Assembly: GCF_002742635.1 (NCBI RefSeq)
Contig: NZ_PEGF01000001.1
Span: forward strand, 2,418,001-2,482,000
Source of the DNA: Caulobacter sp. X
GTDB lineage: Bacteria > Pseudomonadota > Alphaproteobacteria > Caulobacterales > Caulobacteraceae
DNA: 64,000 nt
Reading direction: 5' to 3'
The translations under genes and the position numbers were made by a program. Positions 47,247 to 57,614 of this stretch are shown one piece after another (within the stretch, counting starts at the first letter, position 1; every line of letters begins with the position of its first letter). The notes under the pieces were generated by a model. That model saw only the letters and a program-made list of their open reading frames with translations, searched no databases and was not told where the DNA came from.

Positions 47247-47354
47247 GTTTTGGAAGAGGGTGAGGGAGGGCAACTGCAAACCGTGGAAAACCCTGCGCGA
47301 AGGGCTGACTCCCACACCCGATCCGCCTTTGCCCACAAGGCCTCGCACATGTGC

Positions 47355-47369
47355 TTAACGCTCTGTTAA
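47355..47369. promoter_or_regulatory. CtrA box in Cori
   Basis: TTAACGCTCTGTTAA is a perfect TTAA-N7-TTAA. CtrA bound here represses initiation in swarmer cells according to the C. crescentus model. Confidence 0.85.
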
Positions 47370-47402
47370 TAATGTGGAAGGGTTTGCAGGGCCTTGAAGG
47401 TC

Positions 47403-47421
47403 TTAATGAAAACTTAATTAA
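47403..47421. promoter_or_regulatory. CtrA box with an extra half site in Cori
   Basis: TTAATGAAAACTTAATTAA holds a perfect TTAA-N7-TTAA at 47403-47417 and a further abutting TTAA (47418-47421), making it the most TTAA-dense point of the origin. Confidence 0.85.
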
Positions 47422-47462
47422 CGGCGGTGCGCGAAAGACCCCTCACGGGACTCTTCCCCCGA

Positions 47463-47471
47463 CTTGGATAA
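47463..47471 (-). promoter_or_regulatory. DnaA-box-like 9-mer in Cori
   Basis: The reverse strand reads TTATCCAAG, which differs from TTATCCACA at two positions. Confidence 0.5.
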
Positions 47472-47607
47472 GCGGGATTCAGACTTCGGGGGATGCGGGT
47501 CGGGCCTGGGGATGGTACGCGAGCAATGCGACCGTTGATCACAGCGGCGCCATGTCACGACGCCTCGCGGACCATTCGGCGCCCAGGCGTCCCCAGAGGC
47601 AGGGCAA

Positions 47608-48519
47608 GTGGTTAAACAACCGTTAACGGATGATCCACAGGAGAGTCACGGCGCCGGCGGCGAGGGCGAACGGTTGCCCCCGCGCTTCGCGACCTACTTC
47701 CACATCCATCTGGTGTCGGACTCGACGGGCGAGACGTTGAACGCCATGGCGCGAGCCGTGTGCGCCCGGTTCACCGACATCCTGCCGATCGAACATATCT
47801 ATGCGCTGGTGCGTTCGACACGCCAGCTCGACCGGGCGCTTGAAGAGATCGCCGGCGCGCCGGGCGTGGTCATGCACACCATTGTCGATCCGGGCCTGCG
47901 TTCCGCGCTCGAGGAAGGCTGCCGTAAGCTGGAGATGCCTTGCATTGCCGCGCTCGACCCGGTGGTCAGCGCCATGTCGCGCTATCTGGGCGCGCGGATC
48001 TCGACGCGGGTCGGCGCCCAGCACGCCCTGACCAACGACTACTTCGATCGGATCGAGGCGCTGGATTACGCCATCGCTCACGATGACGGCCAAGGCGGCC
48101 AGGACCTGACCCAGGCCGACGTGATCCTGGTCGGCGTGTCGCGGACCTCCAAGACCCCGACCTGCATCTATCTGGCCCATCGCGGCGTGCGCGCCGCCAA
48201 TGTGCCGCTGGTGCCGGGACGTCCGCCGCCGCCCGAGCTGTTCGAGCTCAAGAACACCCTGATCGTCGGTTTGATCACCTCGCCCGACCGGCTGATCCAG
48301 ATCCGCCGCAACCGCCTGCTCTCCCTGAAGGAGAACCGCGAGAGCGACTATGTCGACGCCGACGCCGTGCGCCAGGAGATCATCGCCGCCCGCCGCTTGT
48401 TCGAGCGCCAGGGCTGGCCGGTGATCGACATCACCCGCCGCTCGGTCGAGGAGACCGCGGCCGCCGTGATCAACCTGCTGTCGGGCGGTCGCGGCAAGGT
48501 CGAGGTCCTGGGAGCCTGA
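47608..48519 (+). CDS. Pyruvate,phosphate dikinase/PEP synthase regulatory protein (kinase/pyrophosphorylase)
   Basis: Bifunctional kinase/pyrophosphorylase of the DUF299 family, which controls PEP synthase or PPDK by ADP-dependent phosphorylation. The 303-residue product has [21 protein letters not shown] near the start, the P-loop-like [16 protein letters not shown] at residues 175-190, and [15 protein letters not shown]. The GTG at 47608 with upstream GAGGCAGGG is the only start that keeps the N-terminus seen in relatives. CtrA and DnaA boxes overlap its 5' end. It starts the ppsR-maf-aroE-coaE-dnaQ run. Confidence 0.94.
   Translation: MVKQPLTDDPQESHGAGGEGERLPPRFATYFHIHLVSDSTGETLNAMARAVCARFTDILPIEHIYALVRSTRQLDRALEEIAGAPGVVMHTIVDPGLRSALEEGCRKLEMPCIAALDPVVSAMSRYLGARISTRVGAQHALTNDYFDRIEALDYAIAHDDGQGGQDLTQADVILVGVSRTSKTPTCIYLAHRGVRAANVPLVPGRPPPPELFELKNTLIVGLITSPDRLIQIRRNRLLSLKENRESDYVDADAVRQEIIAARRLFERQGWPVIDITRRSVEETAAAVINLLSGGRGKVEVLGA
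47612..47626. promoter_or_regulatory. CtrA box overlapping the ppsR start
   Basis: TTAAACAACCGTTAA is a perfect TTAA-N7-TTAA lying in codons 2-7 of ppsR, so CtrA binding could also affect that gene's expression. Confidence 0.8.
47631..47639 (+). promoter_or_regulatory. DnaA box (TGATCCACA) at the right edge of Cori
   Basis: TGATCCACA matches the G-box type DnaA site used at Caulobacter Cori and lies 5 bases after a perfect CtrA box, inside the ppsR reading frame. Confidence 0.8.
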
Positions 48520-48524
48520 CGCCG

Positions 48525-49124
48525 TTGACGCTGACTCCCGTAACCCTGGCGTCCAAGAGCTCGGCCCGCCAGATGATCCTGAAGAACGCCGGCGTCGCCT
48601 TCGAGGCGGTCGGTTCGGGCGTCGACGAGGACGCCGCCAAGGCGGCGCTGCTGGCCGAGGCGGTCACACCCCGCGATGTCGCCGACGCCCTGGCCGAGAT
48701 GAAGGCGGTCAAGGTCTCGACCAAGCGGCCTGGTCTCGTGATCGGCGCGGACCAGACGCTCGACCTTCGCGGCAAGCTGATCGACAAGGTCGACACGCTG
48801 GACGAGGCCCGTTCGCGCCTGCTGGAACTGCGCGGGCAGGTCCACAAACTGCACTCGGCCGTGGTCGTGGCGCGCGACGGCCAGCCGATCTGGCGGATCG
48901 TCGAGACCGCCAAGCTGTCGGTGCGCCCGTTCAGCGAGGCCTGGCTCGACCAGTATATAGAGCGCCGCGGCGAGGCCCTGCTGTGGTCGGTCGGTTGCTA
49001 CGAGCTCGAGAGCGAGGGCGTGCAGCTGTTCGACCAGATCGACGGGGACTACTTCGCCATACTGGGTCTGCCTCTGGTCGGACTCCTGGACTTCCTGCGT
49101 CTCCACGGAGCCCTGGTCGCATGA
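48525..49124 (+). CDS. Maf-like nucleotide pyrophosphatase
   Basis: Maf/Ham1-related house-cleaning pyrophosphatase for modified nucleotides. The 199-residue product has the Maf signature [17 protein letters not shown] and the catalytic acid region [10 protein letters not shown], followed by KADTL-like helices. The start is TTG at 48525, 6 bases after the ppsR stop, with GGAG upstream; no ATG precedes the conserved motif. Its end overlaps aroE (ATGA). Confidence 0.88.
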   Translation: MTLTPVTLASKSSARQMILKNAGVAFEAVGSGVDEDAAKAALLAEAVTPRDVADALAEMKAVKVSTKRPGLVIGADQTLDLRGKLIDKVDTLDEARSRLLELRGQVHKLHSAVVVARDGQPIWRIVETAKLSVRPFSEAWLDQYIERRGEALLWSVGCYELESEGVQLFDQIDGDYFAILGLPLVGLLDFLRLHGALVA

Positions 49125-49981
49125 GTTCGACAATTTCGGGCGCGGCCGTCGTCGGCGGCGTCTGCGGTCAGCCGATCAAGCATTCGATGAGCCCTGTGAT
49201 CCACAACGCCTGGATCGCGGCGGCGGGCCTCGACGCGGCCTATGTGCCCTTCGCCCCGGCGGCCGACCGGTTCGAGACCTTCGTCGACGGCCTGCGCGGC
49301 GGCGCGGTGCGCGGGGTCAATGTCACGATCCCCTTCAAGGAGCGAGCCCTGGCGATGGCCGACACCGCCAGCGACCTGGCCAAGATGGCTGGGGCGGCGA
49401 ACCTCCTGCTGTTCGCGGCGGACGGCTCCGTCCATGCCGACAATACCGACGGGCCGGGCCTGCTCGGCGCGGTCGAGGCCCAGGCGCAGGGCTTCGACGT
49501 CACGGCCGCGCCGGTCGTGATCCTCGGCGCCGGCGGCGCGGCCCGGGGCGCCGTGGCCGCCCTGCTGCTGGCCGGCGCGCCGGAGATCCGCATCGTCAAT
49601 CGCACCCTGGCCCGCGCCCAGGAGCTGGCCGACGCGTTTGGCTCTAGGGTGCTGGCGGCCGAGGAGACCACCCTGCCCGGCCTCCTGGCCGACGCCGGCC
49701 TGGTCATCAACGCCACCTCGCTGGGACTGGGCGGGGGCGAGGGTCCAGCGGCGGATCTTTCGCTCACCCCCAAGACGGCGGTGGTCATGGACATGGTCTA
49801 CAAGCCCCTGCGCACCGAGTTCTTGCGCCGCGCCGAAGCGGCGGGTCGTCGGACGGTGGATGGCCTGGAGATGCTGCTCCGCCAGGCCATACCGACCTTC
49901 GAGGCGATCTACGGCGTCGCCCCCTCGCCGGCTGTCGATGTGCGCGGCATGGCCCTCAAACTTCTAGGTGAATCATGCTGA
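49121..49981 (+). CDS. aroE: Shikimate dehydrogenase
   Basis: NADPH-dependent reduction of 3-dehydroshikimate to shikimate. The 286-residue product has the substrate motif [16 protein letters not shown], the catalytic K in [14 protein letters not shown] and D in NNTDG-type [12 protein letters not shown] and the NADPH loop [17 protein letters not shown] with NRT. The ATG is inside the maf stop; coaE starts 7 bases before the aroE end. Confidence 0.96.
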   Translation: MSSTISGAAVVGGVCGQPIKHSMSPVIHNAWIAAAGLDAAYVPFAPAADRFETFVDGLRGGAVRGVNVTIPFKERALAMADTASDLAKMAGAANLLLFAADGSVHADNTDGPGLLGAVEAQAQGFDVTAAPVVILGAGGAARGAVAALLLAGAPEIRIVNRTLARAQELADAFGSRVLAAEETTLPGLLADAGLVINATSLGLGGGEGPAADLSLTPKTAVVMDMVYKPLRTEFLRRAEAAGRRTVDGLEMLLRQAIPTFEAIYGVAPSPAVDVRGMALKLLGESC

Positions 49982-50574
49982 TCCTGGGCCTGACCGGATC
50001 GATCGGAATGGGCAAGTCGACGACCGCGGCCATGTTCGAGGCCGAGGGCGTTCCCGTCTACGATTCCGACGCCGCCGTTCATGCGCTTTACGCCGCCGGC
50101 GGCGCGGCCGTCGCGCCGGTCGAGGCCGCCTTCCCGGGCGTCGTCACCGACGGCGCGATCGATCGGGCCAAGCTCAGCGCCAAGGTCGTCGGGAACCCCG
50201 AGGCCCTGGCCAAGCTGGAATCCATTGTCCACCCTCTGGTCGGCGCGGATCGCATCGGCTTCTTCCAGAAAGCCCAGGCCGAGGGCCACGACATCGTCGT
50301 GCTGGACGTGCCGCTGCTGTTCGAGACCGGCGGCCAGAAAAGCGTTCACAAGGTCGTCGTCGTCTCGGCCCCGCCCGAGGTGCAGCGCGCCCGCGTCCTG
50401 GCCCGCCCCGAAATGACCCCCGAGAAGTTCGAGGCGATCCTGGCCCGCCAGTTGCCCGACGCCGAAAAGCGCGCCCGGGCGGATTTCGTCATCGACACCG
50501 GCCAGGGCGTCGAGGCCGCTCGAGCGCAGGTCCGCGACCTTCTGACTCTGTTGAGAACTTCCGGTCCCGCTTGA
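49975..50574 (+). CDS. coaE: Dephospho-CoA kinase
   Basis: Phosphorylates the 3'-hydroxyl of dephospho-CoA, the last step of CoA synthesis. The 199-residue product has the P-loop [12 protein letters not shown] at residues 4-15, [11 protein letters not shown], and the lid region [14 protein letters not shown]. It overlaps aroE by 7 bases and is followed by dnaQ after 31 bases, the usual alphaproteobacterial coaE-dnaQ pair. Confidence 0.96.
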   Translation: MLILGLTGSIGMGKSTTAAMFEAEGVPVYDSDAAVHALYAAGGAAVAPVEAAFPGVVTDGAIDRAKLSAKVVGNPEALAKLESIVHPLVGADRIGFFQKAQAEGHDIVVLDVPLLFETGGQKSVHKVVVVSAPPEVQRARVLARPEMTPEKFEAILARQLPDAEKRARADFVIDTGQGVEAARAQVRDLLTLLRTSGPA

Positions 50575-50605
50575 AGCCGGGGTCGAACGGTCGCAAAGAA
50601 GGCTC

Positions 50606-51319
50606 ATGGCCCGCGAGATCATCCTCGACACCGAAACGACCGGCTTCGATCCCAAGACGGGCGACCGCCTGGTTGAAATCGGCTGCATCGAGGTGGTCGA
50701 CTTCATGCCAACCGGCCGTTCGTTCCACGAATATTGCGACCCGCTTCGAGACATGCCGGCCGAGGCCGAGAAGGTCCACGGCCTCTCCAGCGCCTTCCTG
50801 ACCGGCAAGCCCAAGTTCCACGAGATCGCCGACCGCTTCGTCGAGTTCGTCGGCGACAGCGTGGTCGTCGCCCACAACGCCGCCTTCGACCGGCAGTTCG
50901 TGAACTTCGAGCTGGAGAAGTGCGGCCGCGCCCCGATCCACGAGGATCGCTGGGTCGACACGCTGGCGATGGCCAAGAAGCGCTTCCCGGGTATGTACAA
51001 CTCGCTCGACGCGCTGTGCAAACGCTTCAAGATCAGCCTGGAAAGCCGCGACAAGCACGGCGCCCTGATCGACGCCCACCTGCTGGCCGAGGTCTATCTC
51101 GAGCTTCAGGGCGGCAAGGAGCGCGCGCTGGAGCTGACCCATGTGGTCGAGACGCTGGCCGTGTCGGCCGCCGTCCAGGGATCCTACGGCGCCCGCGCCC
51201 GTCCCCTCGCCCCGCGCTCGACCGACGCCGAGCGCGAGGTCCATGCCGCCTGGGTTCGCAAGAACCTCAAGGAGCAGGCCTTGTGGATCAAGTTCGGGGT
51301 CGTCGCCGCGGAAGGCTGA
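50606..51319 (+). CDS. dnaQ: DNA polymerase III epsilon subunit
   Basis: 3'-5' proofreading exonuclease of the replicase. The 237-residue product has ExoI DTETTGFD, ExoII VVAHNAAFDRQF and ExoIII-epsilon KHGALIDAHLLAEVY with the H-x4-D pair. The C-terminal region contacts the polymerase; it ends WIKFGVVAAEG. It is last in the ppsR-maf-aroE-coaE-dnaQ series running away from the origin. Confidence 0.96.
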   Translation: MAREIILDTETTGFDPKTGDRLVEIGCIEVVDFMPTGRSFHEYCDPLRDMPAEAEKVHGLSSAFLTGKPKFHEIADRFVEFVGDSVVVAHNAAFDRQFVNFELEKCGRAPIHEDRWVDTLAMAKKRFPGMYNSLDALCKRFKISLESRDKHGALIDAHLLAEVYLELQGGKERALELTHVVETLAVSAAVQGSYGARARPLAPRSTDAEREVHAAWVRKNLKEQALWIKFGVVAAEG

Positions 51320-51586
51320 CCCCGGCCGCGTCAAGCCCGTCGGCCCTCGCCAGTCACCATCGGCGCCCGAGCGTCCGGAAGGTTGCCAGCCCCTGCGCGC
51401 GCAACTCAAAGGTCATCCTTGAGAGAACACCGATATTCAGAAGACATGTGAGGAACTGCTTCAGATATTGACCGCCAGATAGGTCATATTGTCGCGCCTC
51501 ACGATGTATTAATCACGAATTCACCGCCCGAGCCGATCAACTTCGCCCAACAATTCTGGTTTTCTCAGAAAACAGGGCCGTCTCTC
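51320..51586. other. AT-richer intergenic region before the porin
   Basis: 267 bases without a gene. The right half is AT-richer than the window average and may hold the porin promoter, but I cannot fix a -35/-10 pair. A GGTCATATTGTC stretch near 51480 recalls a Pho box but has the wrong spacing. Confidence 0.4.
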
Positions 51587-52996
51587 GTGCGCAAAATATT
51601 CTCCGTAACTCTGCTGGCGGCTTCCATGCTTGCCAGCGTCGCCGCCGCCCAAGAGGCGCCGTCGTCGGACGCCGCCTCGCTCGAAGAGCTGAAGGCGCAG
51701 ATCAAGGTCATGCAGGAGCGTCTGCAGTCGCTGGAGACCAAGGCCGCCGCCAAGCCCGCGGCCGCGCCGGCCACCGCCACCCAGATCAAATGGGAAGGTT
51801 CGCCCCGCTTCACCGACGCCAGCGGCGCGACCTTCAAGCTGCGCGGCCGCGTGATGGTCGACGGCGTCAACGTCAATGTCGATCGCGACACCGGCGCCTC
51901 GTACAAGGCGCGCCAGTACCGCGCCCGCCAGGTGTTCCTGGGCGCGGAGGGAACGTTCGGCCAGTGGGCCTATCGCATCGAGGGCGGCGCGGCTAACGGC
52001 GGCGCCTGGGGCTGGGACGACGCGGTCATTGAATACAAGACCAAGAACGGCGTGCTGCTGACGGTCGGCAATCAGAAGACCGCCGGCCTGGAGAACCTCA
52101 CCTCGATCAAGACCATGACGTTCATGGAGCGCGGCCCGTTCGGCGACCTGAACGACAACGGCTTCGTGCTGGCCGCCCAGGTCACCAAGATCGGCAAGAA
52201 CTGGTCGCTGCGGGGCGCGCTGCAGGGCGACTCGATCAACAAGGCCGATGTCTCGGGCGGCTATGACGCCAACAACGCCAAGGAACGCTCGGGCTTCGCG
52301 GTTCGCGGCAGCTGGGCGCCGGTCATGACCCCGACCGACACCATTCACCTGGGCGCCTCGATGCGCTACCGCGACTCCGGCGGCGAGACGGGCTTCACCT
52401 ATTCGGCCACCGCCAATACGGCCTACAAGCCGCAGACCTCGGCCGGCGGGGTTCTGTTGTCGACCGGCGCCGTCGGCAAGAGCGACACCACCGTGGCCGC
52501 CGAAGCGGCGTGGGCCCACAAGAACGTCTCGGTGCAAGGCGAGGTCGCCCGCATCAAGGTCAACCGCGTGACCACGACCCAAAGCGCGGCCAATGGCGGT
52601 CCCGACTTCAACATCGTCACGGGCTACGCCTCGGCCAGCTGGTTCCCGACCGGCGAGACCCGTCCGTATAGCGCGGGCGGTCAATTCGGGAAGATCAAGA
52701 TCCTGCACCCGATCGACAAGGGCGGCATGGGCGCCTTCGAGCTGGCGGGCCGCTACGACTATGCGGATCTGACCAAGATGAGCCCGAACGCGGTGACCGC
52801 CCTGGCCAGCCAGCCGGGCCTGGCGACGGCCGGCACCTACAAGGGTCTGACCGCCGGCGTGAACTGGTACCCCTACAACAACGTCCGCTTCATGGCGAAC
52901 GTCACCAAGGCCAAGGTCAACAATCGCCGCATCGGCACGGTTGAAAACGACGCCGACGTGACAGTCGTTCAAGCTCGCATGCAGATCGAATTCTAG
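51587..52996 (+). CDS. OprO/OprP-type outer-membrane porin
   Basis: Beta-barrel porin, by family phosphate- or pyrophosphate-selective. The 469-residue product has a signal peptide ([21 protein letters not shown]), a periplasmic trimerisation coiled coil ([20 protein letters not shown]) and a barrel ending with the outer-membrane signature phenylalanine (ARMQIEF). Barrel strands such as [28 protein letters not shown] are typical of the phosphate-selective porin family. GTG start. No Pho box could be confirmed, so phosphate control is unproven. Confidence 0.88.
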   Translation: MRKIFSVTLLAASMLASVAAAQEAPSSDAASLEELKAQIKVMQERLQSLETKAAAKPAAAPATATQIKWEGSPRFTDASGATFKLRGRVMVDGVNVNVDRDTGASYKARQYRARQVFLGAEGTFGQWAYRIEGGAANGGAWGWDDAVIEYKTKNGVLLTVGNQKTAGLENLTSIKTMTFMERGPFGDLNDNGFVLAAQVTKIGKNWSLRGALQGDSINKADVSGGYDANNAKERSGFAVRGSWAPVMTPTDTIHLGASMRYRDSGGETGFTYSATANTAYKPQTSAGGVLLSTGAVGKSDTTVAAEAAWAHKNVSVQGEVARIKVNRVTTTQSAANGGPDFNIVTGYASASWFPTGETRPYSAGGQFGKIKILHPIDKGGMGAFELAGRYDYADLTKMSPNAVTALASQPGLATAGTYKGLTAGVNWYPYNNVRFMANVTKAKVNNRRIGTVENDADVTVVQARMQIEF

Positions 52997-53036
52997 GTCG
53001 ATCTTTCCTCAACTTCGCGCGGTCTGGAGACCCCGG

Positions 53037-54848
53037 ATGTCTTTCCTGAAGAACATCTCGATCCGTAACAAGATCATGCTGTCGTTCGGTCTTCTGCTGG
53101 CCGCGGCCGTGGCGATGATCGTCAGCGTCTTCCTGCAGCTCAACAGCATGCAGGCGGCCATCAAGCTGAACGATGAGAGCAAGTCGATCATCGAACAGAC
53201 CCACACCGCCGAGAAGGGGGCCCTGCGCGTGAATTCCCAGATGCGCGGGATTCTGCTGACGGGCAGCGTCAAGTACATGAAGTCCTACGACGAGGGCCTG
53301 AAGGGCTTCAACGACGCCATCGCCAAACTGGACACCCAGAACCTGACGGATCAGGAAGCCGCTGACCTTAAGAAGGTGAAGGCTGACTGGCAGACCTGGA
53401 TGGACACCTATGGCAAGCCGCTGACCCTCGCGGGTCTCGACCCCGCCCACCAAGAGGAGGGTCGTCAGACCCTCACTCAGGCCGGCGAAAAGGCGCGGGT
53501 GACCCATATCATCAAGCGCCTGGGAGAAATCCGCTCGGCCGAGCAGGCCCGGATGGCCGTGCGCGAGGCCGCCCAGCACAAGGCGATCTTCTCGTCGGTC
53601 GCCATGCTGATCGGCGGCGGCCTGGGCCTCGTGGCCATCGCCGTGGGCATGGGCTGGCAGTTGACGACCCTGGTCGCCGCGCCGGTCGGCCGCATGACCC
53701 AGTCGATGCTGCGCCTCGCCGACGGCGACTTCGAGGTCGAGACGCCCGACCGCGACCGCGCCGACGAGGTGGGTTCGCTGTCGCGGGCTTTCGAGACCTT
53801 CAAGGAAAACAGCCTCAAGGCCCTTCGCCTCGAGCAGGAAACCGGCGCCATGCGCGAGGCCGGCGAGGCCGAGCGCGCCAAGACCGAGGCCCAGCGCGCC
53901 CGGGAAGCAGCCGAGGATCGCGCCGCGATCGAGGCGCTGGGCAAGGGCCTGCACGCCCTGTCGACCGGCGACCTGACGCACCGCATCACAGAGCAGCTCT
54001 CGCCCAAGACCGAGCAGTTGAAGGACGACTTCAACGCCTCGATCGCCAAGCTGGAGAGCGTGATGGCGGGCGTCCGCCACGCGGTCATGACCATCAGCGG
54101 CGGGGCGCGCGAAATCTCGGCCGCCTCCGACGACCTGTCGCGCCGCACCGAACAGCAGGCCGCCAGCCTGGAAGAGACCGCCGCGGCGCTGGAAGAGATC
54201 ACCGCCACGGTCAACAAGACCGCGGAAGGCGCCGGCCACGCTCGAGCGGCCGTCAGCGGCGCCAAGACCGACGCCGAGAGCGGCGGCCAGATCGCCGAGC
54301 GCGCGGTCGCCGCCATGAGCGAGATCGAAAGCTCGTCCAGCCAGATCAGCCAGATCATCGGGGTGATCGACGAGATCGCCTTCCAGACCAACCTGCTGGC
54401 TCTGAACGCGGGCGTCGAAGCCGCGCGGGCGGGTGAAGCCGGCCGCGGCTTCGCGGTCGTCGCCCAGGAAGTCCGGGCCCTGGCCCAGCGCTCGGCCGAC
54501 GCCGCCAAGGAGATCAAGTCGCTGATCACCCTGTCGACCAACCAGGTCACGACGGGCGTCGAGCTGGTCGGTCAGACGGGCAAGGCGCTGGAAAGCATCG
54601 TCGCCAAGGTGATCGACGTCAGCGGGATCGTCAGCGAAATCGCCGCCTCGGCCCGCGAACAGGCCACCGGCCTGGGCGAAGTCAATGTCGCGGTGAACCA
54701 GATGGACCAGGTGACGCAACAGAACGCCGCCATGGTCGAGGAAGCCACCGCCGCCAGCCACAGCCTGGCGACCGAGGCCGACGACCTGGCCCGCCTGATG
54801 AGCCAGTTCAAGGTCAGCGAAAGCGCGGCGCGGGCCCTGGCGGCCTAG
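53037..54848 (+). CDS. Methyl-accepting chemotaxis protein
   Basis: Transmembrane chemoreceptor of 603 residues. Two membrane helices (14-35 and about 190-212) bracket a helical periplasmic sensor. They are followed by a HAMP domain ([21 protein letters not shown]), a second HAMP-like unit near 315-340 and the signalling hairpin with [20 protein letters not shown]. No C-terminal CheR pentapeptide is present. It ends ARALAA; an Ala-Ala end of this kind recalls the ClpX-recognised tails of Caulobacter chemoreceptors. The ligand is unknown. It converges on the XRE gene with a 4-base overlap. Confidence 0.94.
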   Translation: MSFLKNISIRNKIMLSFGLLLAAAVAMIVSVFLQLNSMQAAIKLNDESKSIIEQTHTAEKGALRVNSQMRGILLTGSVKYMKSYDEGLKGFNDAIAKLDTQNLTDQEAADLKKVKADWQTWMDTYGKPLTLAGLDPAHQEEGRQTLTQAGEKARVTHIIKRLGEIRSAEQARMAVREAAQHKAIFSSVAMLIGGGLGLVAIAVGMGWQLTTLVAAPVGRMTQSMLRLADGDFEVETPDRDRADEVGSLSRAFETFKENSLKALRLEQETGAMREAGEAERAKTEAQRAREAAEDRAAIEALGKGLHALSTGDLTHRITEQLSPKTEQLKDDFNASIAKLESVMAGVRHAVMTISGGAREISAASDDLSRRTEQQAASLEETAAALEEITATVNKTAEGAGHARAAVSGAKTDAESGGQIAERAVAAMSEIESSSSQISQIIGVIDEIAFQTNLLALNAGVEAARAGEAGRGFAVVAQEVRALAQRSADAAKEIKSLITLSTNQVTTGVELVGQTGKALESIVAKVIDVSGIVSEIAASAREQATGLGEVNVAVNQMDQVTQQNAAMVEEATAASHSLATEADDLARLMSQFKVSESAARALAA

Positions 54849-55687
54849 CGCCGCGCTTCGCCGAGGAGCGCGCCGAGCCGCTCGACGGTTTCGACCTGCA
54901 TCGGGTTGTAGACGATCATCCCGAGATCAGGTCGACCGTCGACGGCGAAGCCGGAATATTCGAACGCCACCTCGCCCAGCAGCGGATGCCGCAGCCGCTT
55001 CACCCCCTCGTGGTGGGCGCTGACATCGTTGGCGGCCCACATCGCGGCGAAGTCGGGGCTGCGTCGGCTGAGCTCTTCGATCAGGGCGGCGGCGGCGGCC
55101 TCGGCCCCCGCGCCGGCGCGCGCCACATCCACCCGGAACGCCGACACCACAAACCGGGCCACCGCCTCCCAATCGAAATTGGCCGCGCGGGAACGTGGAT
55201 TGCAGAAAATCCGGCGCAGGATGTTGCGATCCTCCGGCGCCGCCGCGCCGTAGTCGCCAAAGACCAGGGTGGCGGCGCGGTTCCAGCCCACCACGTCCCA
55301 CGTCAGGGTCTTGATCATGGCCGGGCTGGGATCCAGCGCGTCGAGGACGCGCTGAAGCCGGGGTGAAATGTCCTGCGTCTCGCGATAGCGGGGCTCGGGC
55401 GGGCGGCCCAAGCCCAGCAGGAACAGGTGCTCGCGCTCCACGTCGGTGAGCATCAGGGCCCGAGCGATACGGTCCAGCACGTCGGCGGACGGCGCGCCGC
55501 CTCGTCCCTGCTCCAGCCAAGTGTACCAGGTGGCGCTGATGTGGGCGCGTTGGGCGACCTCCTCCCGGCGCAGTCCGGGCGTGCGCCGCCGCGCGCCGGC
55601 GAACCCCAGCGCGACGGGATCCAGCCGCGCGCGGCGATCGCGCAGATAGGCGCCTAGTCGGTTCTCCGTGGTGGTCAGCGCGTTCAA
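54845..55687 (-). CDS. XRE-family transcription regulator with MmyB-like ligand domain
   Basis: Helix-turn-helix regulator of 280 residues. The HTH spans about 35-75 ([24 protein letters not shown]), and the C-terminal MmyB-like PAS-type domain includes [19 protein letters not shown] and LGMIVYNP. Members usually repress or activate a divergent oxidoreductase gene. Here an NAD-dependent epimerase gene diverges 91 bases away, with an inverted repeat between them. Confidence 0.9.
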   Translation of the reverse strand: MNALTTTENRLGAYLRDRRARLDPVALGFAGARRRTPGLRREEVAQRAHISATWYTWLEQGRGGAPSADVLDRIARALMLTDVEREHLFLLGLGRPPEPRYRETQDISPRLQRVLDALDPSPAMIKTLTWDVVGWNRAATLVFGDYGAAAPEDRNILRRIFCNPRSRAANFDWEAVARFVVSAFRVDVARAGAGAEAAAAALIEELSRRSPDFAAMWAANDVSAHHEGVKRLRHPLLGEVAFEYSGFAVDGRPDLGMIVYNPMQVETVERLGALLGEARR

Positions 55688-55730
55688 CCTGTTAGCCTCT
55701 ATACCCGTATAAGATCACTACTTTAACAGG
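55688..55730. promoter_or_regulatory. Candidate operator between the XRE regulator and the epimerase gene
   Basis: CCTGTTA (55688-55694) and TAACAGG (55724-55730) form a 7-bp inverted repeat, with a CTATACCCGTATAAG dyad between them. The location just upstream of both divergent starts suggests autoregulation. Binding is inferred. Confidence 0.45.
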
Positions 55731-55778
55731 ATAACCCTAGCGGTCAGGATCTCCGCGTAAAGATCGGAGATCAGTCCC

Positions 55779-56651
55779 ATGCGTGTTTTCGTCACCGGCG
55801 CCACCGGATTTGTCGGCTCGGCGGTTGTCCGCGAGCTGCTGTCGAACGGCCATCAGGTTCTAGGGCTGGCGCGCTCGGACGACGGCGCGGCGGCCCTGGA
55901 GTCGGCCGGCGCCGACGTCGTTCGCGGCGTTCTGGAGGACGCCGACGCGCTCTCGCGCGCCGCCGCGTCGGCCGACGGCGTGATCCACACCGCCTTCAAC
56001 CACGACTTCTCGCGCTTCGCGGAGAGCTGCGACCTGGACCGCCGGGCGATCGAGGCGCTGGGCGAAGGCTTGGCGGGATCCGACAAGCCCCTCCTGGTCA
56101 CCTCCGGCACGGCGCGGCTCGCGGCGGGCCGGGCCGCGGTCGAAACCGACCTGCCGGTCGAGGGACCCGGCCTGCCGCGCGTTTCGGAAGCGACGGCCGC
56201 CGGGTTGATCGCCAAGGGCGTGCGCGCCTCGACCGTGCGCCTGGCGCCCTCGACCCACGGCGCCGGCGACCACGGCTTCGTGCCGATGCTGATCGACATC
56301 GCCCGCCGCACGGGGGTCTCGGCCTATATCGGCGACGGCGAGAACCGATGGTCGGGCGTGCATCGGCTGGACGCGGCCAGGGTTTATCGCCTGGCGCTGG
56401 AGCGCGGGGTCGGCGGCGAGCGCTATCACGCCGTGGCCGAAGAAGGCGTGGCTTTCCGAGAGATCGCCGCCGCGATCGGACGCGGCTTGAACCTGCCGGT
56501 CGAAAGCCGCCCAGCCGAACATTTCGGATGGTTCGCTCTGTTCGCCGGCATGGACGCCCTGACCTCCAGCGCCTGGACCCGCGAGACCCTGGGCTGGACG
56601 CCGACCGGTCCGGGCCTGATCGCGGACATCGAGACGGCCGGCTACTTCTAG
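55779..56651 (+). CDS. NAD-dependent epimerase/SDR-family protein
   Basis: Atypical short-chain dehydrogenase of 290 residues. The nucleotide motif [16 protein letters not shown] is at the N-terminus, then GLARSDDGA and a substrate region GIHTAFNH-like [13 protein letters not shown]. The YxxxK catalytic pair of classical SDRs is not evident, and SGTARLA replaces the usual serine region, so it is best called an NAD-binding epimerase-like protein. It is divergent from and perhaps controlled by the XRE regulator. The substrate is unknown. Confidence 0.85.
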   Translation: MRVFVTGATGFVGSAVVRELLSNGHQVLGLARSDDGAAALESAGADVVRGVLEDADALSRAAASADGVIHTAFNHDFSRFAESCDLDRRAIEALGEGLAGSDKPLLVTSGTARLAAGRAAVETDLPVEGPGLPRVSEATAAGLIAKGVRASTVRLAPSTHGAGDHGFVPMLIDIARRTGVSAYIGDGENRWSGVHRLDAARVYRLALERGVGGERYHAVAEEGVAFREIAAAIGRGLNLPVESRPAEHFGWFALFAGMDALTSSAWTRETLGWTPTGPGLIADIETAGYF

Positions 56652-57454
56652 ACCTTCAGGTCCGCCGTGACCGGGGCGTGGTCGCTGGGCCGCTCCCATT
56701 CGCGGACGTCGTCGTGGACGCGGGACGAAACCCTGCCGTCCACGATCGCCGCGTCGCGCAGGCCGGGGCTGGCCAGGATATGGTCCAGCCGCAGGCCCCG
56801 GTTCGACTTGCGGAAGTCGGCCGCGCGGTAGCTCCACCAGCTGAACAGTTTCTGCGGCTCGGGCGTCGCCAGGCGCGGCAGGTCCAGGAGGTCCATTGAC
56901 TTGATCATGGCGTCGAAGGCCTGGAGCTCGGCCGGCGTGTGGCTGACGATCTTCAGCATCTGGCGGTGGCTCCAGACGTCATTCTCGCCGGGCGCGATGT
57001 TCAGGTCGCCAGTGACGATCAGCGGATCCTTGGGGTCGCGCTTCTTCAGCGCCGCCGTCAGGGTTTCGTAGAAGTCGAGCTTGTGGTCGAACTTCGGATT
57101 GGCCACGCGATCCGGCAGGTCGCCGCCCGCCGGGATGTAGAAATTCTGGATCTCTACCCCGGCGACCTTCACCGCCACGCAGCGGGCGTGGCCCTCGCGG
57201 CAGTTCATCAGCGTCGGGACATCCTCGATCGGCAGGCGCGAGGCGATCGCCACGCCGTGCCAGCCCTTCTGGCCGGCGATCTTCAGGTGTTTCAGCCCCA
57301 TGGCCTCGAACGCCTCGCGCGGGAATTCGCCTTCCTGGCACTTGATCTCCTGCATGCACAGGACGTCCGGCGCCTGCTCGTCGACGAAGCGGGCGGCCTG
57401 TTCGGCGCGCAGGCGGACGGAATTGACGTTCCAGGTGGCGATACGGAGGCGCAT
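56648..57454 (-). CDS. xth: Exodeoxyribonuclease III (AP endonuclease)
   Basis: Cuts at abasic sites and has 3'-5' exonuclease activity. The 268-residue product has [12 protein letters not shown], the metal-binding Glu in [18 protein letters not shown] and the catalytic His in [11 protein letters not shown]. All active-site elements of the ExoIII family are present. Its stop overlaps the convergent epimerase stop. A strong terminator and a promoter for a short transcript lie just upstream, so its own promoter is unclear. Confidence 0.95.
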   Translation of the reverse strand: MRLRIATWNVNSVRLRAEQAARFVDEQAPDVLCMQEIKCQEGEFPREAFEAMGLKHLKIAGQKGWHGVAIASRLPIEDVPTLMNCREGHARCVAVKVAGVEIQNFYIPAGGDLPDRVANPKFDHKLDFYETLTAALKKRDPKDPLIVTGDLNIAPGENDVWSHRQMLKIVSHTPAELQAFDAMIKSMDLLDLPRLATPEPQKLFSWWSYRAADFRKSNRGLRLDHILASPGLRDAAIVDGRVSSRVHDDVREWERPSDHAPVTADLKV

Positions 57455-57484
57455 GAGCTGGCTTTAGGGTGTTTGTCCGAGCCT

Positions 57485-57608
57485 GAAAAGAAAAACGCCC
57501 CCGGACACCGTGTGTCCGGGGGACGAAAGTCTAGTCTCTCATGCCGCCGCCGGGAGGGGATAGAATCCGGCACGGTTCGCGAAGAGCGGGTCGGTCGCTC
57601 ATCGCCAT
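57485..57608 (-). ncRNA. Candidate small RNA or leaderless 25-codon peptide upstream of xth
   Basis: A good promoter at 57615-57644 would start transcription at about 57608 and the terminator would end it near 57485, giving an RNA of about 125 bases. An ATG sits at the predicted start itself and opens 25 codons ending PPGGGMRD and a TAG, followed by the hairpin. It may be an attenuator for xth, a leaderless small protein or an sRNA. The evidence is sequence only; expression is untested. Confidence 0.5.
57490..57522 (-). terminator. Strong terminator upstream of xth
   Basis: CCCCCGGACAC (57498-57508) pairs perfectly with GTGTCCGGGGG (57512-57522) with a 3-base loop. On the reverse strand it is followed by GTTTTTCTTTTC. 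It can end the lolA transcript and the short unit that starts at about 57608. Confidence 0.93.
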
Positions 57609-57614
57609 GCGTGT

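Larger units (their letters stand above)
47162..47640. other. Predicted chromosomal origin of replication (Cori)
   Basis: The 446-base gap between hemE and ppsR, plus the first 30 bases of ppsR, has an AT-rich block (47221-47258) and five CtrA-type TTAA-N7-TTAA or near boxes. It also has DnaA-box candidates and three GANTC sites (47307-47311, 47449-47453, 47476-47480). The same elements and flanking genes define Cori of C. crescentus. No ordinary gene fits inside; a small RNA (CcnA) has been described from Cori and could exist here. Confidence 0.93.

Noticed and set aside
51475..51500. Pho box ahead of the porin
   Set aside because: GTCAT and GTCGC are 8 bases apart rather than 11, and only one repeat is good.
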